Source: Paenibacillus_E sp040812395
Lineage (GTDB): Bacteria > Bacillota > Bacilli > Paenibacillales > NBRC-103111
Assembly: GCF_040812395.1 (NCBI RefSeq)
Contig: NZ_JBFNXH010000016.1
Span: 1 to 64,000 of the forward strand
Direction of reading: 5' to 3'
DNA length: 64,000 nt
Shown: positions 54,368-62,968 of the stretch, piece after piece
Numbering within the stretch: position 1 is the stretch's first letter
Layout of the letters: every line of letters starts with the position of its first letter
Notes under the pieces: generated by a model
The model's input: the letters and a program-made list of their open reading frames with translations, nothing else
Databases searched by the model: none
Told to the model about the DNA's origin: nothing
Position numbers and translations under genes: made by a program

Positions 54368-54507
54368 AGATGGATGGTGGTCGTAGCCCAAGCGAAGGCG
54401 CGGGAGCTTCCTTTTTTATTGAACCAGGATTCTTTAACATCGTTCAGAATAGGTGACACCAGGAGGTAACATCGTCAATAGCACAACGACACATCTAAAA
54501 CCTATCA

Positions 54508-54549
54508 TTGACAAAACTAAAAACCGAGTATATAGTGTAGACATCTACA
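54508..54549 (+). promoter_or_regulatory. marR promoter with overlapping operator
   Basis: Perfect -35 TTGACA (54508-54513), -10 TATAGT (54531-54536), 17-base spacer. TGTAGA-CA-TCTACA (54536-54549) is a 6-2-6 inverted repeat overlapping the end of the -10 and the likely start site, a typical place for an autorepressor. Confidence 0.8.
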
Positions 54550-54568
54550 TGATTCCAAGGAGAAACCT

Positions 54569-55027
54569 ATGCAAAGTGTTTTCGACATGTACCCCTATAG
54601 CCTATACATTAAACTTATAGCACAAAAAGTTCGGGAAATACTCGATCAGCTTCTGATGGATCATGGCTTGAATGCCTCGCAAGCGATTCTTCTGTGTCAT
54701 ATTCATCAATCCTTAGAAGAGCAAATTGAGATCAACCGAAAGTTTCTTGAAAGATCAATGGCATTAAGTGGTCCGTCTGTGACAAACTTATTGAACGGTT
54801 TGGAGAAATCCGGATTTATCACGCGCAATAGTAACCCTGCCGACGGACGTAACCTCCGTATTGATGTAACGGCCAAAGCCAAACAATTTCTTAATGAGAG
54901 GAATGGTGCCTTATCGAAATCTGAAGAATTGATCACTCAAGGTATGTCAGATGCCGAAAAAGCCATGTTTGTTTCTCTGCTGACCCGTGCTTTTGAAAAC
55001 GTTGAAAGGCAACTATCAAAGCTATAA
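54569..55027 (+). CDS. MarR-family transcriptional regulator
   Basis: 152 aa winged-helix repressor. The recognition helix region is RKFLERSMALSGPSVTNLLNGLEKSGFITRNSNPADGRNLRIDVTAKAKQFL, with the wing DGRNLRI. It has a strong site (AAGGAG). The TGTAGA-N2-TCTACA sequence at its own promoter and a similar one before the aldo/keto reductase suggest that it represses both. The genes that follow are redox enzymes, so it may sense electrophiles or aromatic compounds; this is inferred. Confidence 0.9.
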   Translation: MQSVFDMYPYSLYIKLIAQKVREILDQLLMDHGLNASQAILLCHIHQSLEEQIEINRKFLERSMALSGPSVTNLLNGLEKSGFITRNSNPADGRNLRIDVTAKAKQFLNERNGALSKSEELITQGMSDAEKAMFVSLLTRAFENVERQLSKL

Positions 55028-55065
55028 ATTTTTGCTATGTATTCGTTTATTTTTTTAAACAATTA

Positions 55066-55079
55066 TGTAGACGACTACT
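55066..55079 (+). promoter_or_regulatory. Second MarR-type operator
   Basis: TGTAGACGACTACT resembles the operator at 54536-54549 (TGTAGACATCTACA); 11 of 14 positions are identical. It lies between marR and the aldo/keto reductase gene. Confidence 0.5.
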
Positions 55080-55110
55080 TATTTAAGAAAATATAATTTA
55101 GGGGGTTATC

Positions 55111-56094
55111 ATGAAGAATTATCAAAATAACGGACTGGATCTATCCAGAATCGGACTCGGTTGCGATCGTATGTCAAATGCCAACGATGCCGTTAGAGGT
55201 ACTAGCATTGCCGCAATTCATGCCGCTTTTGAGAGTGGAATTAATCATCTCAACACTGGGGATTTTTATGGTGCAGGCCGAAGCGAGATGTTAATCGGTG
55301 AAGCACTGAAAGGGTATAAAAGGGATGAATATTTTATATCGCTGAAGTTTGGGGCATTGAGTGCGCCTGACGGCTCCCTCTATGGACTGGATGTCTCCTC
55401 CCATAATGTTAAGAACTATCTTACCTATTCGCTCAAACGACTCCATCTTGACTATATTGATCTTTATCAGCCGGCAAGAATAGATCTGGGTATCCCTGTT
55501 GAAGAAACGATCGGTGCTATTTCCGAGTTGGTTAAAGCCGGCTATGTAAAGCATATCGGAGTCAGCCAGGTCGATGCTGAGACATTGAGAAGAGCGCATG
55601 CAACGCATCCGATCAGCTTGTTGGAAGTCGAATACTCGCTTTTTAACCGAAGAATAGAAAAAGATATTTTACCAATAGCAAGGGAATTGGGGATCGGCGT
55701 TGTCGCTTTCGGGGCGGTGGCTCATGGGCTTCTTGCCGGCAATTGGACAGACGAGCGAATCCAAAAGAGCAAAGGCGGCTACATCCCGTTATTTTTCGAA
55801 GAAAATATAAAAAAAAATGTTGCTCTGGCCAAGAAGCTGGGTGAGATCGCTGCAAAAAAACAAATGACGGTATCTCAACTGGCGCTTGCATGGATATTAT
55901 CCAAGGGTGAAGACATCATACCGCTCATTGGAACCGTATCACCAGCTCATATTCAAGAAGCTTTGCAGACGCTTGATATTCGTCTGACTGAAGACGATAT
56001 TAAGAAAATTGAAGAAGCGATACCCGAAAATGAGATAGCCGGCGCTTCCTTCCCCAATATGCAATTTAGAAACGGTAAGACTGTTCGTCGATAA
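55111..56094 (+). CDS. Aldo/keto reductase
   Basis: 327 aa TIM-barrel NADPH oxidoreductase. Catalytic Asp/Tyr region HLNTGDFYGAGRSE near residues 47-60, Lys in ISLKFGAL near 75, and the NADPH-binding C-terminal half IPLIGTVSPAHIQEAL near 270. The usual catalytic His position is Pro here (DLYQPARIDLG), a substitution that I recall from a subgroup of bacterial enzymes. The substrate is unknown. It is downstream of marR with a similar operator, and was probably induced together with it. Confidence 0.92.
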   Translation: MKNYQNNGLDLSRIGLGCDRMSNANDAVRGTSIAAIHAAFESGINHLNTGDFYGAGRSEMLIGEALKGYKRDEYFISLKFGALSAPDGSLYGLDVSSHNVKNYLTYSLKRLHLDYIDLYQPARIDLGIPVEETIGAISELVKAGYVKHIGVSQVDAETLRRAHATHPISLLEVEYSLFNRRIEKDILPIARELGIGVVAFGAVAHGLLAGNWTDERIQKSKGGYIPLFFEENIKKNVALAKKLGEIAAKKQMTVSQLALAWILSKGEDIIPLIGTVSPAHIQEALQTLDIRLTEDDIKKIEEAIPENEIAGASFPNMQFRNGKTVRR

Positions 56095-56259
56095 AGAGCC
56101 CAATTAATTATGAATAATGGGTATCACGCGCGGATCAGTGAACAGAGAGGATAACACAACGGTAACAGCCTTTTGCTGGTTGTTCAAAAAGCTCATTCCA
56201 TTTCCGCAAAACTGTAGTGTAAGCAACACTTTAAAACAAAATGAAAGGATGTTGTTGTT

Positions 56260-57138
56260 ATGATTATCGTTACAGGAGCCAACGGGAAATTGGGTCGGGC
56301 TGTGGTAGAGCAGTTACTTAAACGTGTACCTGCCGAACAGATTGGTGTCAGCGTCCGCGATCCGAATCAGGCACAAGAGCTTCAGGAACGTGGAGTTCGT
56401 GTCCGTCGGGGTGATTTCGACGATGCCGAGAGTCTGCACCACGCCTTTGAGGGGGCGTCGCAGGTTTTCATCGTTTCTTCCGGCATCCTGGGTGAGGCTG
56501 GTATCCCGCATGGAATCCGGCAGCATCAAACAGCGATTGACACGGCAAAGAAGGCCGGTGCTAGTCGGGTGCTATACACAAGTCACATGGGCTCTTCCCC
56601 GACATCACACTTCGCTCCTATGATTCACCATGCGGCTACCGAAAAACTGCTGAAAGCTTCAGGTATTGCCTTCACGTCGCTCCGTAATGGCTACTACGCC
56701 GCATCGGCACTAATGTTGATCGGCGGTGCAATAAAAACAGGGGAATTGATCGCTCCTGAGGATGGTCCGGTTGCCTGGACAGCACACTCCGACTTGGCCG
56801 AAGCTACGGCGGTGATCCTAAGCGAGCAGAAATTAGATGGCATGACTCCAAATCTTACGGCATCCGAAGCAATTGACATGGAAGGGATTGCGACAATCAC
56901 TTCCGAGGTTTTGGGGCGGACCATCCGTCGAATCGTTGTGTCGGACGAAGAGTTTCGGGACCGCATGATGTCTCAAGGTGTGCCGGAAGCGAGTGTAAAT
57001 ATGCGGATGGGGATGTTTCTAGCGAGCCGTCGGGGCGATTTCGCGCAAGTCGATCCTGCTCTAGCTAATTTGATCGGTCGCCCCCCAATTAGTTTTAGAG
57101 AGGTCCTGAAAGAGTCGATTTCTCATCAACAAGGTTGA
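56260..57138 (+). CDS. NmrA-type NAD(P)H-dependent quinone reductase/SDR
   Basis: 292 aa, Rossmann-fold protein of the QorB/NmrA group. N-terminal TGANGKLGRAVVEQLLKRVP (dinucleotide loop), LYTSHMGSSPTSHFAPMIHHAATEKLLKASGIAFTSLRNGYY near residues 105-145. It resembles YtfG/QorB quinone oxidoreductases; it lacks the classic Tyr-x3-Lys active site. It probably reduces quinones. It is part of the marR redox region, with its own AAAGGA site. Confidence 0.9.
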   Translation: MIIVTGANGKLGRAVVEQLLKRVPAEQIGVSVRDPNQAQELQERGVRVRRGDFDDAESLHHAFEGASQVFIVSSGILGEAGIPHGIRQHQTAIDTAKKAGASRVLYTSHMGSSPTSHFAPMIHHAATEKLLKASGIAFTSLRNGYYAASALMLIGGAIKTGELIAPEDGPVAWTAHSDLAEATAVILSEQKLDGMTPNLTASEAIDMEGIATITSEVLGRTIRRIVVSDEEFRDRMMSQGVPEASVNMRMGMFLASRRGDFAQVDPALANLIGRPPISFREVLKESISHQQG

Positions 57139-57254
57139 TTCATTAGAACATGCTAGTAAAATGGGAGTGACCGGCTAATTTAGAAGATTCCGAACTCCAG
57201 GCTGATAAATGAGAGCCCATACCCTGCCCGGATTTCCCACGACAAGCGCCGTAA

Positions 57255-58361
57255 TTATCCTTCTTGCGAATTTCTTTCGTGAATGGCTTCTTCAGTTCGT
57301 GGGATAAGAAACTCTACGCCAAATTTTTCCGCATTCGCTTGCACTTCCTCGATGAAAGGACGGAAACTCTTATTGTATGCTTGGAACGCAAGTTCAAAAT
57401 TACCATGGCATTTTTGGAAAGCATCAGCCAAGGCGGCTGCCCCATCTATTGCCAGTGATCCACCCATGCCAGCAGCCGGAGAAGCACAGTATCCAGCATC
57501 ACCGACCAGCGCTACCCTGCCTTTTGTCCACGACGGCATTTTCATTTGGCACAGCTTGTCAAAGTAAAAAGTTTTCGAGTCCTTCACTTCTTCCAGCAAT
57601 TCCGGCGTTCGCCAGCCTACTCCAGAAAACTGATTCAATATTATATGCCGTTGCTGTTCTTCGTTTCGATAGTCGTAAGGGATTTCCTTCTCCGAAAAAA
57701 AGCAGAGGACGATGTCAGTTTTATTGTTGTAGGCGTTCAGCATGACCGTCTTGCCCGGCTCATTGTACATCTGTGTCGTATTCTCCCGGATCAACAACTT
57801 ATCCACGATCGTGATAGAAAAATAAGTTTTAAGGAAATGCGAAAATTCCGCCTCCTCGCCGAAGCAATATTTTCTGACGGCCGAATGAATTCCATCGCAG
57901 CCAAATACCAGGTCAAACGAGCGCTTTTGACCCCCTTTGAAAGCTACTACGACGCCATTACTTTCTTCTTTTAACGACGATATGCTATCGCCGAAAATAA
58001 ACTCGACATCATCTTTGACAGCCTCGAACATGATGTTCAGCAATACATTTCGCTCGATTTCGTATTCATCTTTCGTGAGCTGCTCACTGTCTTTTTTAAT
58101 GAAGTGCAATTTTTCAGTGACATCATCGGAATTTTTGAATTCCACCACTTCCATGGTTATTCTGTTCGACAGAATTTGGTCGAATAGCCCCATTCGTTTC
58201 ACGATGTCGATGGTATTTTCGCGGATATTTACAGGCGTGCCACCTTTTTTGAGATCTTCGGCGATTTCAATAACGGTCACGTTGTAGCCTAATTTATTCA
58301 TCCAATAGGCTGTTGAGAGTCCGGCGAAACTCGCCCCGCTGACTAGGATATTTTTTTTCAT
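57255..58361 (-). CDS. FAD-dependent monooxygenase
   Basis: 368 aa of the p-hydroxybenzoate hydroxylase/TetX-like fold. FAD-binding ILVSGASFAGLSTAYWMNKLGYNVTVIE (residues 4-31), the FGCDGIHSAVR element (DG motif) near 150, and GRVALVGDAGYCASPAAGMGGSLAIDGA near residue 280 (GD motif). The substrate is not evident; aromatic compounds or antibiotics are used by relatives. The binding site is GGGGAGG. A strong dyad at 58506-58550 lies in the upstream region and may be its operator. Confidence 0.9.
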   Translation of the reverse strand: MKKNILVSGASFAGLSTAYWMNKLGYNVTVIEIAEDLKKGGTPVNIRENTIDIVKRMGLFDQILSNRITMEVVEFKNSDDVTEKLHFIKKDSEQLTKDEYEIERNVLLNIMFEAVKDDVEFIFGDSISSLKEESNGVVVAFKGGQKRSFDLVFGCDGIHSAVRKYCFGEEAEFSHFLKTYFSITIVDKLLIRENTTQMYNEPGKTVMLNAYNNKTDIVLCFFSEKEIPYDYRNEEQQRHIILNQFSGVGWRTPELLEEVKDSKTFYFDKLCQMKMPSWTKGRVALVGDAGYCASPAAGMGGSLAIDGAAALADAFQKCHGNFELAFQAYNKSFRPFIEEVQANAEKFGVEFLIPRTEEAIHERNSQEG

Positions 58362-58505
58362 ATTCTATCCTCCCCTGATGGTTGTATTCGTGTTCAATAA
58401 ATCCACAATATTTTTAATGACGTTGTACAGAGTAACATCGATTTATAAACTGAATATGAACAGCTCGTGCGGAGCCAGGAATGTGCTCCGCATCAACAAA
58501 ATAAC

Positions 58506-58550
58506 GGTATATCTGGTGATCAATGTACTGAAAGTACATCTGAGTATACC
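58506..58550. promoter_or_regulatory. Nested dyad, candidate operator
   Basis: ATGTACT-GAA-AGTACAT (58523-58539) is a perfect 7-3-7 inverted repeat, enclosed by a second pair GGTATA (58506-58511) and TATACC (58545-58550). Operators of PadR-type repressors have the form ATGT-N-ACAT, which fits, but no regulator gene is adjacent. It lies 145-190 bases upstream of the monooxygenase start. Confidence 0.5.
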
Positions 58551-58577
58551 TCAGCAAACTTCACGCGGTATCCGAAC

Positions 58578-58624
58578 AAAAGAGCCTCATTCAAATCCGG
58601 GTGACGGATGAATGAGGCTCTTTT
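58578..58624 (-). terminator. Terminator of the ssu-like operon
   Basis: AAAAGAGCCTCATTC and GAATGAGGCTCTTTT form a perfect 15-bp stem with a 17-base loop. It lies just after the binding-protein stop codon. Confidence 0.93.
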
Positions 58625-58627
58625 CAT

Positions 58628-59653
58628 TTACTTCCCGCTCTTCACTTCGGCCAGCATCGACAAATCGACGAACTTGCCTAGATCCAGCTCATCTTTCTGA
58701 ATCCCCTTAATATACCGGGCATCGATCGATACCTTCGCCATCTCCTCCATCACCTTCACATCCACGTCCGTGGTCAGTTTCAGGCGTGAAAGAGAGGCTT
58801 TGATCAAGCTTTTGTCCATCCCTTTGCCGCTATATCGTTTCAGCTGGTTGTTGATGAGGTCATACGCTTGATCCGGATTATTCTGGATGAAGGCAATGCC
58901 TTCCATATTGGCCTTGATGGCCCCCTTCACCATATCGCGATGGTGCCCGATAAACGTATCGCTCGCGACCATGATGACCGTCGGGTAATCGCCGTGATTG
59001 GGCGGGATCGCCTGCCAGTCGACCACGACCTTGCCCAAGCCGGCCTTCTCAATCTGCGTGCCCCATGGCTCGGGGACAAGCGCTGCATCTATTTCCTTCT
59101 GCCGGAAGGAAATGAGTGCGTCCGATGGAGACCGCACGATCAGATGCGCGCTATCGGTCCCTCTGCCGAGGCTGACATGTTCCTGCCCCAGCAGCAGGCG
59201 CAGCGATATTTCATTCGTATTCCCTTTAGATGGAATGGCGATTGTTTTATCCACTAAATCTTTAACGCTATTAATCCCTGCTCCATTGCGGGCTACGAGC
59301 ACCGCCCCCCCGTTATTGGAGCCGGAGACAACGCGGTAATTCTGGCTTTTGAGATAAAAGGTCGTCGCCGGGCCCGGCCCGACAAAGCCGATGTCAATAT
59401 CGCCTGTTGCCATCGCGATAGATAGATCGGAGCCGTTATCGAAGGCGGTGACTTCGATGTCGACATCCTCGCCCCAAGCCTGGCGAAAGTAACCTTTTTC
59501 CAGCGCGATATAAGCCGCTGCATGCGTGACATTTTTGAAAACGCCAAGCCGTACTTTCTTCGCTTTACCCGAAGGTGTGAGCTCTTCCCCGCAAGCGGTC
59601 AGCATAACGGAGGCCAGGAGGAGTACCGTCATGATCCATGCTAGTTTTTTCAT
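58628..59653 (-). CDS. ABC substrate-binding lipoprotein (SsuA/TauA-like)
   Basis: 341 aa. Signal and lipobox MLTAC (Cys 21), then the NMT1/SsuA fold: KVRLGVFKNVTHAAAYIALEKGYFRQ (typical opening), TGDIDIGFVGPGPATTFY, GTDSAHLIVRSPSDALISFRQKEIDAALVPEPWGTQIEKAG. It binds sulfonates, nitrate, taurine or thiamine precursors in relatives; the specific ligand is unknown. Last gene of the ATPase-permease-binding protein operon. No monooxygenase (ssuD/tauD) is next to it. Confidence 0.92.
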   Translation of the reverse strand: MKKLAWIMTVLLLASVMLTACGEELTPSGKAKKVRLGVFKNVTHAAAYIALEKGYFRQAWGEDVDIEVTAFDNGSDLSIAMATGDIDIGFVGPGPATTFYLKSQNYRVVSGSNNGGAVLVARNGAGINSVKDLVDKTIAIPSKGNTNEISLRLLLGQEHVSLGRGTDSAHLIVRSPSDALISFRQKEIDAALVPEPWGTQIEKAGLGKVVVDWQAIPPNHGDYPTVIMVASDTFIGHHRDMVKGAIKANMEGIAFIQNNPDQAYDLINNQLKRYSGKGMDKSLIKASLSRLKLTTDVDVKVMEEMAKVSIDARYIKGIQKDELDLGKFVDLSMLAEVKSGK

Positions 59654-59667
59654 TGTATACGCTCCCG

Positions 59668-60432
59668 TTATGACTTCGAGCCGGCAAGGCCGTAACGCTC
59701 CAGCACCTTATCTTCAAGTTTCTTGAAGCAAAAGTGGTCGGATACCGTACCTAGCACTGCAATAATGATGACGATGCACAGCATTAAAGAGGTATCGCCC
59801 AGATTGCGGCCGTCCTGCAGCAGTTGCCCGAGCCCTGCTCCCTTGGCAATTAGCTCCCCGGCCACCAACGCGCGCCAAGCAAACGCCCAGGCCGTTCGAA
59901 CGCCATTGATCAAATGCGGGAATGCCGCCGGAATCATCACCTGCACGAACATCTTGAAGCCATTGCCGGTTCCCATCGTCTGCGCGGCGCGCAAATAAAT
60001 CGGCGGGATATTCTTGATGCCCGTGCGGCTCGATAGCGCCATCGTCCATGTTGCGCCCAGCGTGGTGATGAAAATGACGGAACTTTCATTCAGGCCGAAC
60101 CAAATAATCGCGAATGGGAGCCACGCTATGCTTGGAATGGTTTGCAAAGCAACCACAACAAACCCGATCGTGTCATCCACCAGCCGGTAGCGGGCGAACA
60201 AGAATCCTAACGTTGTGCCAATGAGCAAAGAAATGATGAACGAGACCAACAAGCGAACCATACTCGCAATCGTCGCTGCGATAAGCTCACCATGAACAAT
60301 TCCTTCATAGAAAGCTTGCAGCGTCTGTGTAACGGAAGGAAATTTCCAGCCCCAGCCGAAAATTCTAAATCCCGCCTCCCAAGCTATCAGAAGTAGTACC
60401 AGAAAAATCGTTCTTCTTAATGCTGTACTCAT
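59668..60432 (-). CDS. ABC permease (SsuC-like)
   Basis: 254 aa, six membrane segments. The BPD_transp_1 EAA loop is RAAQTMGTGNGFKMFVQVMIPAAFPHLINGVR near residue 145. It forms the channel for the sulfonate/nitrate-type importer. The start overlaps the ATPase gene end by 68 bases; the ATG has AGGGAGG upstream. It is followed 14 bases later by the binding protein. Confidence 0.92.
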   Translation of the reverse strand: MSTALRRTIFLVLLLIAWEAGFRIFGWGWKFPSVTQTLQAFYEGIVHGELIAATIASMVRLLVSFIISLLIGTTLGFLFARYRLVDDTIGFVVVALQTIPSIAWLPFAIIWFGLNESSVIFITTLGATWTMALSSRTGIKNIPPIYLRAAQTMGTGNGFKMFVQVMIPAAFPHLINGVRTAWAFAWRALVAGELIAKGAGLGQLLQDGRNLGDTSLMLCIVIIIAVLGTVSDHFCFKKLEDKVLERYGLAGSKS

Positions 60433-61204
60433 CGCCCGTTTCCTCCCTTACCACTTTTTCCAGTTCATCCGCAAGGGCATCCATAATCGAATTCTCTACG
60501 TGATGCAGCACGGTATCTGCGTTATCGCGAGGTCTGGCGGCTTTCACAACAAACTCTTTCTTGATCGTGCCGGGACGCGTAGACATAACCAGAACGCGAT
60601 CCGAAAGAATGACCGCTTCCCGAATGTTATGGGTTATAAAGAGGATCGTTTTGCGCGTACGCATCCAGATTTCTTCCAGTTCCTTATGTAAAATAAGCCT
60701 TGTCTGCTCATCGAGCGCTGCAAACGGCTCATCCATCAGCAGAATTTCCGGATCCATCGCCAAGGCGCGGGCAATCGCCGCCCGCTGCCTCATCCCGCCG
60801 GACAGCTCGTGCGGATACCGATCCGCAAATCGGCTGAGATGCACCGCTTTAATTTGTTCCATCGCGAGCTCATGGCGTTCTTTCTTCCCCATGCCTTTTT
60901 GCTTCAGGCCGAAAGCCACATTGTCCAACACCGTCAGCCATGGGAACAGGCCGTGTTCTTGGAATACGACAACCCGATCCGCACCGGGACCTGTCACCTT
61001 TTTCCCACTTACTTCAATCGTTCCTTCGCTCAAGGTATCGAAGCCGGCCACCAGATTCAGAACCGTCGATTTGCCACAACCGGATGGCCCCAATAAGGAG
61101 ACGAATTCCCCTTTCTGTATCGTCAATGACACATCATCCAACGCTTTGTAACTGCCGCCGATCCGCTGCATGAAGGTTTTGCTGATTCCTTTGATCTCGA
61201 TCAT
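60365..61204 (-). CDS. ABC ATPase (SsuB-like)
   Basis: 279 aa from the ATG at 61204 (GGAGG upstream), five codons inside the longest frame. Walker A LLGPSGCGKST near residue 39, Q-loop VVFQEHGLFPWLTV, signature LSGGMRQRAAIARALAMDPEI, Walker B LLMDEPFAALD, H-loop FITHNIREA. The NitT/TauT type is shown by the HGLFPWLTV loop. First gene of the three-gene importer operon. The C-terminus extends over the permease start. Confidence 0.94.
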   Translation of the reverse strand: MIEIKGISKTFMQRIGGSYKALDDVSLTIQKGEFVSLLGPSGCGKSTVLNLVAGFDTLSEGTIEVSGKKVTGPGADRVVVFQEHGLFPWLTVLDNVAFGLKQKGMGKKERHELAMEQIKAVHLSRFADRYPHELSGGMRQRAAIARALAMDPEILLMDEPFAALDEQTRLILHKELEEIWMRTRKTILFITHNIREAVILSDRVLVMSTRPGTIKKEFVVKAARPRDNADTVLHHVENSIMDALADELEKVVREETGDEYSIKKNDFSGTTSDSLGGGI

Positions 61205-61306
61205 AACGCGCACCTCCAAACGTCTTAGTCCCCAAAAATGATGATTATCTCCGAAGCATATTCCGGTTACTTTTGGGGGATCCCCTTAATAATATGAAAC
61301 CAAGAT

Positions 61307-62554
61307 TTAAAATAACATCTTCAGCCCTGCCAAGACAAGCCCGATGATAAAGCCGCATATGGCGCCGTTGACACGGATCCACTGCAGATCTTTACCAATC
61401 TTGTCCTCCATCAATGCAATCAACTTCTTATTATCCAGCTTATCCAGATTCTCTTGAACGAGCTGCCCGATTTTACTGTGATTTTGCTCGAGGTAATGGA
61501 TAATTTGCTGCTGAATCCAGCTTTCGCCGAACTGCATCCTATCCGGATTGCTCTTCACAGAAGTTAATAGGTTTCGAAGCATAGGCACCACATACTGGAG
61601 TGCGAATTCCGGCCCTTCTACGAACGTCTCTGCCTTCGACTTCAGGCGCTCAAGCATCCCGCCAAGCTTCTCTTCGAGCGAAAAAACTTCAGGAAGCTTC
61701 GCTTTTAGGCGCTCCAGCTCTTCCAGCAGCTTCGGATGGGTGTCCAGCTTGTTCAGCTCACCACGGATAAAGCTGAGAACCGCTTCACGGCGAGGGTGGT
61801 TCTGCAACCTCATTTGCTCAATATACGAAAGCAGGAAGTTTTGAATGATGCTCCCCAGCTTCTCCTCGCTAACCATACCCATAAAGGCATTCACCGCAAA
61901 AGCCATAAAACCGTTCGATTGCAAACCCTCAAAAGCTTTGAGCGCCATACCGCCAAGCTGATCGCGCGTCTCGAATTTGACCGCCCACGCCTCCACTTTA
62001 TCCAGTACGAAATCGAACGTCTTCCCTTCATAACCGCCCTCTGTGACGACGCTTGCAAGCGAACGAACGAGACGGCTTGTATCCATGTCCTGAAGTGCCT
62101 TGCTGATCTCCTCCGCTAAAATCGGAGCCAACTTCTCAAGGTCTATCGCATGCAGCGCCTGCTTAGCTAACGCTGACATGCCCTTATGGAGCGCACCGTT
62201 ATCCAGATGGTTCTCGGCCAGCTCCAATCCCCGCTCCAGGAAACGAATTTGCTGTAATCGCGCAGCAATTGTCTCTTTGGACAGCAGTTCATTTTGAACT
62301 GTTGAGACAAGCGCTTTCGTAATTTTGTCGCGATTCTTGGGCAGAAGCGCTGTATGTGGAATCGGAACCCCGAGCGGATGGCGGAATAGTGCCGTAACAG
62401 CGAACCAGTCTGCCAACCCGCCGACGACGCCCGCTTCAAAGCCGCCTTGCAGGAAGCCGCCCCATACGGTCGAAGAGACCGGAAGTGTAGCCAGGAAACC
62501 GGCTCCCATGACGCCTAAGGATACCGTAGCGATATATTTAGCTTCTCTCTTCAT
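61307..62554 (-). CDS. DUF445 family membrane protein
   Basis: 415 aa. Membrane segments at both ends (about 8-30 and 393-412) enclose a long helical region with coiled-coil character. N-terminal FLQGGFEAGVVGGLADWFAVTALFRHPLGVPIPHTALLPKNRDKITKAL is the DUF445 hallmark. C-terminal IRVNGAICGFIIGLVLAG closes the domain. Relatives include B. subtilis YheB and E. coli YjiN; function unknown. The binding site is AAAGAGATG, weak. It is monocistronic. Confidence 0.88.
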   Translation of the reverse strand: MKREAKYIATVSLGVMGAGFLATLPVSSTVWGGFLQGGFEAGVVGGLADWFAVTALFRHPLGVPIPHTALLPKNRDKITKALVSTVQNELLSKETIAARLQQIRFLERGLELAENHLDNGALHKGMSALAKQALHAIDLEKLAPILAEEISKALQDMDTSRLVRSLASVVTEGGYEGKTFDFVLDKVEAWAVKFETRDQLGGMALKAFEGLQSNGFMAFAVNAFMGMVSEEKLGSIIQNFLLSYIEQMRLQNHPRREAVLSFIRGELNKLDTHPKLLEELERLKAKLPEVFSLEEKLGGMLERLKSKAETFVEGPEFALQYVVPMLRNLLTSVKSNPDRMQFGESWIQQQIIHYLEQNHSKIGQLVQENLDKLDNKKLIALMEDKIGKDLQWIRVNGAICGFIIGLVLAGLKMLF

Positions 62555-62689
62555 CTCATTAACATCTCTTTCTATGTGATATGGTGAAATCGGTGTTCCT
62601 TCTATATTATCACAAAATTCGACGCGAATATTTTTTTACATATTACCCACTCATGTTGAGCAAAATATGGAAAGTATACTTGGAGGGAA

Positions 62690-62968
62690 GTGACGGTCAA
62701 TATGACAGGCATTGGGCTGCTTAGTATCACCATCTTGACGTTTGTGCTCATGGCGCTGCTGGACATCAAGGTTTATCATGAATCTTTCGGAACCGCATTT
62801 TTCCGGCTAAGTTACGGCTTTAACGATAACTGGAAGGCCTATTTGCTCCTTGCAGGAGCCTTCATCATAGCTTTAATTAGCGATCTACGGAGGAATTCGC
62901 GTAAGCGAAGCCTCAGAAAAAAGCATACCACGGACACAACCACGGACACGAATAGGATTAAACCATGA
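62690..62968 (+). CDS. Small membrane protein upstream of gerB
   Basis: 92 aa (GTG at 62690; ATG at 62702 also possible, since GGAGGG fits neither spacing ideally). Two membrane segments (LLSITILTFVLMALLDI and YLLLAGAFIIALISDLRR) and a basic Thr/Asp-rich tail (KRSLRKKHTTDTTTDTNR). The stop overlaps the gerB start (ATGA). It resembles in size and position the 77-aa ORF before the first gerB. Not recognised as a known family. Confidence 0.65.
   Translation: MTVNMTGIGLLSITILTFVLMALLDIKVYHESFGTAFFRLSYGFNDNWKAYLLLAGAFIIALISDLRRNSRKRSLRKKHTTDTTTDTNRIKP

Noticed and set aside
58378..58611. 77-aa plus-strand frame before the monooxygenase
   Set aside because: It has no binding site, and runs through the dyad and the terminator stem.
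61220..61306. S-box or other riboswitch before the sulfonate-type ABC operon
   Set aside because: The gap is only about 100 bases and shows no riboswitch core; the palindrome AAGGGGATCCCC has no partner structure.
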